Shown: positions 6,016-9,550 of the stretch, in pieces
How positions within the stretch are numbered: position 1 is the stretch's first letter
Layout of the letters: each line of letters starts with the position of its first letter
From: Chryseobacterium sp. UBA6632
GTDB lineage: Bacteria > Bacteroidota > Bacteroidia > Flavobacteriales > Weeksellaceae
Length of the DNA: 9,550 nucleotides
NCBI GenBank assembly: GCA_002455915.1
Contig: DKLU01000195.1
Location: forward strand, 1-9,550
Reading direction: 5' to 3'
Program-made: the position numbers and the translations under genes
Notes under the pieces: model-generated
Seen by the model: the letters and a program-made list of their open reading frames with translations, nothing else
Databases searched by the model: none
Told to the model about the DNA's origin: nothing

Positions 6016-9000
6016 ATGAGAAAATTTTTACCTATTTTTTTATTTTTATTGGGAACGGTCGTCTTTGGGCAAACCTGTGCCCCACTTCCGGTACCCTTTT
6101 TACAATCATTTAGCACGGCTGCACTTCCAACTTGTTGGACGAATCAAAATCCCACAACTACTTCCACCAACGTAAATGTAAAGTGGAAATTTTCGGGATC
6201 AGCTGGCTACGGAGCAACAGGGAACGGAGGTAAGCCTGCAGGAACTTTTGCCTGGGTAGACGCCTCTACACCAAATGTAAACGAGCATAATGTAGAATTG
6301 ATCAGTCCAGAAATTAATCTGACGGGATTAACGACACCTTATGTTAAATTTGAATGGTTTAAAGATCATCTTACCGCTTTAAACGGAAGTGTTCCTGCTG
6401 CGGAAAACAATCAATTAAAACTAGAAGTAAACGATGGCTCTGGCTGGGTGCAAATCTGGATCAGCAATTCTAACAGCCCTGAATGGAGAACAGTGGGAGT
6501 TCCTTTAGCATCAAGCTATGTAGGCGCAACAATTCAGTTAAAATTTACTGTTGACAAAGATGTTCTTAGCGGTGGCGATTTTTATGATGATGTTTTATTA
6601 GATGAAATACAAGTCATAGAAGCACCAACGTGTTTTGAGCCTGAAGATATGCCTGTAACGAATATTACACCAAACTCTGCGACTATAAACTGGACAGCTC
6701 CTTTAGCTCCGGCACCCGCTCCGGCAAACGGATATGAATATTATTATTCAACAACAAACACGCCTCCCGGAACAACCACTCCCGGAACGGCAACAGCAGC
6801 ATTGGATGCCAGTTTAACCCCTCTAGTGGCAGGAACCACTTATTACTGGAGGATAAGATCTGTCTGCTCGCCAACAGATAAATCGGAATGGGTAGCAGGT
6901 GCAGCATTCACACCAGGACAAATCGGAGGTGGAACGGCAACTCACGCTTTCCTGCCTGTATATTCTTGCTCGGCATTTAATTATTCTCAGCAAATTTATA
7001 CTGCTACTGAAGTTGCAGCGGCTGTCGGTACAAATAATTATATAACTTCGGTTAAGTTTTTTGTTTCAACAACAGGTACAGCGCAGGCAAATTATAACCA
7101 ATGGGTAGTCTATATGGGAAATACTTCTCAGACAGATTTCGCAACAACATCAAGCTGGGTTCCGTTTGCATCATTAACGCAGGTTTATTCAGGAACTTTG
7201 CCCACAATGACACCCGGAACCTGGGTTGAAATACCATTAGCGACACCTTTTTTATGGGATGGCGCAAGCAATATGGTAATTGCTGTTGACGAAAACTCTA
7301 CAGGAACTTCATGTACGGCCAATTGGGGAAGCTACTCTACCACGCCAAACCGAGGAATGATTTATTATAATTCAATAACTAATCCGGATCCTACTAATCC
7401 GCCAACGGGAATCAGCAGATATTCCGTTCTTCCTAGAATTCAACTGACTGGAACTAGTTTACCTGTATGTACAAATGCCCCACCAACCAATATTACAGTA
7501 AATAATATAACATCGACTTCCGCTACTGTTTCATGGGCAGCCACTGCAAATGCAACCTATGTGGTTCAATACAGAACATTACCATCTGGAGCATGGCAAA
7601 CAATAAATGTTACAACACCATTTACAAATACATTAGTTATTCCCGGACTTACAGAATCTACACAATATGAAGTACAAATTGCAACAATTTGCGGAACTCA
7701 AGGTGCATTTTCTACTCCTGTTAACTTCACAACGCCTGCTTTAACCTATTGTACAGCAAATCCGGCGACTGTAACGAACGCTTATATCAGCAACATAACG
7801 ATGGTAGGAACAAACGTTCCTTTAACGAGTAATGATTCAGGATCTTCTACTTATACAGATTATTCTTCAGATCCTACCAAAACTATTACTTTGCTGAGAG
7901 GCTCTGTCAACAATACACTTTCAGTTGCAAGAGCAATCGCATCCGGAACATATACAACCAATGCCTGGATCGACTTTAACGGTGACGGAATTTTTGATAA
8001 TAATCCTTCCACAATGGCAGGTGGCGAAAGAATTATGAATTTAGGTTATTCCAGCACGACTCCTCTTACCACTAATTTTGATGTTCCAGCCAATGCTTAT
8101 ATCGGAACAAGTAAAATTAAAATGCGTGTAATGACTTATTCATTAACTCCAACCAATGCCTGCGATCCTCTTACAGGAAATGGTGAAGTTGAAGATTATT
8201 ACGTTAAATTTATCGATTTACAACCTTGTACAACGGCGATACCTACTAATATTGCGGTAAATAATATCACTCACAATTCTGCGTATGTATCTTGGTTGCC
8301 AACAGCTGGTGCAACCTATGTAATAAGATGGAGACAGGGAACCACTGGCGCATGGATGCCTTCTGCTGCAGGTCTTACCCTTCCGGCAGGGCAAAGTTAT
8401 CATACTATTACCGCGCTTAACGAGCAAACTTCTTATCAGGTTCAGGTAGCAACAATTTGTAGCGGAACTCAAGGAGCATTTTCTCCTAGCGTAGGATTTA
8501 CCACTCCGCCACTGACATATTGCAGTATGACGGGAACAGGAACTAATGATTATATCTCAAATGTAAAAGTTACGCCCGTTAATTTTGCAGAAATGGAAAA
8601 TGCTTCCGGTCAGACAAATTATATTAGTTATACTACTCCTCAAACGCTTATTAATTTGGAAATTGGATCTATTGGAAATCAATTGACCATTAGTAAAGAA
8701 TGGCAGGGAACCAATTATTCAGATGCAGTATATGCGTGGATCGATTGGGACAGAGACGGTGTTTTCACAGATGCAGAAAGAATAATGACATCCGCAGCAA
8801 GTACAACAACTCCTGTATCTGCTTATTTTGATGTTCCTTCTACCGGAATATATACAGGCTCTTACAATACCACAATGAGGGTTGTTTTAAAAAGAAGCAG
8901 CGCTCCTGTAATGTGCGTAAACCCTGCAAACGGAGAGGTAGAAGACTATGCGGTAAAATTAAGACCATGTAGCAACGCAACACCGGGAAATCCTGTATTC

Positions 9001-9550
9001 ACGAATATCACTCATAATTCAGTAAATATCAACTGGGCTATAGCAACCAACAACACAGCCTTTGTTTTAGAATACAGACCTGTAACAACTCCAGCATCTG
9101 CATGGACGACGTTGAACCTTTCTATCATAGCAGGAAATCCACCATTATTTATTGATGCATTAACACCAGCAACAACCTACGAAGTAAGAATTGCAGCAGT
9201 TTGCGGAGGCACAGGAATAGGCACATACACTCCTGTTCAGGCATTTACCACACGATGCGATCCTACTCCGCCAACATTGGCTATCAGCAATATTACATCG
9301 AATTCAGCAGTGGTAACCTGGACTCCTATTGTGCCTAATGCAAACTATATTTTAAGATGGAGAGAAGTAGGAACCATCGTTTGGAACGAACCTACTATTC
9401 CGCAACCGCCAGCAAATTCATATACTATTCAAAATCTTGATCCTTTCACAAAATATGAAGTTCAGGTGGCAAATATTTGCGCAGGTGAGACAACGGCAAA
9501 TCCGTGGTCGAATCCAAAAGTATTTATAACAGAAAGAATTTGCGAAATGT
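6016..9550 (+). CDS. Modular surface protein with cleaved-adhesin-like, FN3 and GEVED domains (3' end outside window)
   Basis: At least 1178 codons with no stop; the C-terminus is cut off by the window. A signal peptide (1-18, MRKFLPIFLFLLGTVVFG, then Q) is followed by a cleaved-adhesin/choice-of-anchor J-like domain (about 25-202: LPTCWT, LISPEINL, closing DDVLLDEIQV), FN3 (203-299), an unnamed beta-rich module (about 305-480), FN3 (485-573), GEVED (578-733: AWIDFNGDGIF, GNGEVEDYYV), FN3 (738-830), GEVED (836-982: AWIDWDRDGVF, ANGEVEDYAV), FN3 (985-1079) and FN3 (1082-1173); RICEM at the edge starts the next unit. The GEVED DxNxDG/DxDxDG loops probably bind calcium. Each FN3 has a Cys before its first strand and another in a late strand (ATICG, ATICSG, AAVCGG, ANICAG, RSVCSP), suggesting a disulphide that staples each domain. 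Such proteins are usually exported and anchored by the type IX system, with a C-terminal sorting domain that would lie beyond 9550. The likely role is adhesion or matrix binding, by family only. The start is fixed by the signal peptide. Confidence 0.93.
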   Translation, partial: MRKFLPIFLFLLGTVVFGQTCAPLPVPFLQSFSTAALPTCWTNQNPTTTSTNVNVKWKFSGSAGYGATGNGGKPAGTFAWVDASTPNVNEHNVELISPEINLTGLTTPYVKFEWFKDHLTALNGSVPAAENNQLKLEVNDGSGWVQIWISNSNSPEWRTVGVPLASSYVGATIQLKFTVDKDVLSGGDFYDDVLLDEIQVIEAPTCFEPEDMPVTNITPNSATINWTAPLAPAPAPANGYEYYYSTTNTPPGTTTPGTATAALDASLTPLVAGTTYYWRIRSVCSPTDKSEWVAGAAFTPGQIGGGTATHAFLPVYSCSAFNYSQQIYTATEVAAAVGTNNYITSVKFFVSTTGTAQANYNQWVVYMGNTSQTDFATTSSWVPFASLTQVYSGTLPTMTPGTWVEIPLATPFLWDGASNMVIAVDENSTGTSCTANWGSYSTTPNRGMIYYNSITNPDPTNPPTGISRYSVLPRIQLTGTSLPVCTNAPPTNITVNNITSTSATVSWAATANATYVVQYRTLPSGAWQTINVTTPFTNTLVIPGLTESTQYEVQIATICGTQGAFSTPVNFTTPALTYCTANPATVTNAYISNITMVGTNVPLTSNDSGSSTYTDYSSDPTKTITLLRGSVNNTLSVARAIASGTYTTNAWIDFNGDGIFDNNPSTMAGGERIMNLGYSSTTPLTTNFDVPANAYIGTSKIKMRVMTYSLTPTNACDPLTGNGEVEDYYVKFIDLQPCTTAIPTNIAVNNITHNSAYVSWLPTAGATYVIRWRQGTTGAWMPSAAGLTLPAGQSYHTITALNEQTSYQVQVATICSGTQGAFSPSVGFTTPPLTYCSMTGTGTNDYISNVKVTPVNFAEMENASGQTNYISYTTPQTLINLEIGSIGNQLTISKEWQGTNYSDAVYAWIDWDRDGVFTDAERIMTSAASTTTPVSAYFDVPSTGIYTGSYNTTMRVVLKRSSAPVMCVNPANGEVEDYAVKLRPCSNATPGNPVFTNITHNSVNINWAIATNNTAFVLEYRPVTTPASAWTTLNLSIIAGNPPLFIDALTPATTYEVRIAAVCGGTGIGTYTPVQAFTTRCDPTPPTLAISNITSNSAVVTWTPIVPNANYILRWREVGTIVWNEPTIPQPPANSYTIQNLDPFTKYEVQVANICAGETTANPWSNPKVFITERICEM
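7468..8961 (+). repeat. Tandem FN3-GEVED units inside the surface-protein gene
   Basis: Two consecutive units of about 249 and 245 residues (7468-8214 and 8227-8961) share the same order and landmarks: a Cys-led FN3 (VCTNAPPTNITVNNIT; PCTTAIPTNIAVNNIT), ATIC(S)GTQGAFS, then FTTPxLTYC, YISN, AWIDxxxDGxF, ERIM, FDVP and GEVEDYxVK. Nucleotide similarity is still visible around the GTQGAFS and GEVEDY codons, so the duplication or exchange may be fairly recent, or held by selection. Confidence 0.75.

Noticed and set aside
6683..8472. Minus-strand frames of 71-84 codons
   Set aside because: They lie opposite the long FN3/GEVED gene and show no plausible protein features.
1..9550. Insertion sequence, prophage, CRISPR array, tRNA or rRNA
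   Set aside because: No transposase, integrase, terminal repeats, regularly spaced repeats or RNA-gene signatures were seen on either strand.

Overview
The window looks like chromosomal DNA of a flavobacterium (Bacteroidota), most likely Chryseobacterium or a close relative. The evidence is AT-rich intergenic DNA, signal peptides ending in a small residue followed by Gln, a 'VGINTPEPKATLHV' secreted-protein start, a choice-of-anchor/FN3/GEVED surface protein, and one plausible TTG / TAnnTTTG-type promoter instead of an E. coli-type one. The genus is inferred from protein style; no rRNA or housekeeping gene is present to fix it.

Layout. Positions 1-201 are non-coding as far as can be seen. 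A hairpin terminator (202-231) closes a two-gene minus-strand unit. That unit is transcribed as a 235-residue secreted protein (4180 to 3473), then a 1072-residue secreted protein built of four diverged modules (3473 to 255). The stop of the first and the first possible start of the second overlap as TAATG. A 425-bp AT-rich gap follows, then a minus-strand PAS-like/LuxR-type regulator (5352 to 4606). A 663-bp very AT-rich gap separates it from a divergent plus-strand gene starting at 6016. This gene runs off the window with at least 1178 codons and encodes a modular surface protein: signal peptide, cleaved-adhesin-like domain, FN3, an unnamed beta-rich module, two FN3-GEVED units and two more FN3 domains.

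How the parts may work together. The regulator sits between two transcription units for exported proteins. The DNA upstream of both units carries the same 13-bp sequence (TTCTTGTGGCTAT), in the direction of transcription in each case, with TGTTT six bases further on in both. The simplest reading is a shared regulatory site, possibly bound by the LuxR-type protein encoded between them. That link is inference.

Nothing in the window suggests a phage, transposon, CRISPR array, RNA gene or defence system. The most useful leads are the shared upstream element, several perfect inverted repeats in the 5353-6015 gap, and the undescribed-looking repeat module of the 1072-residue protein.
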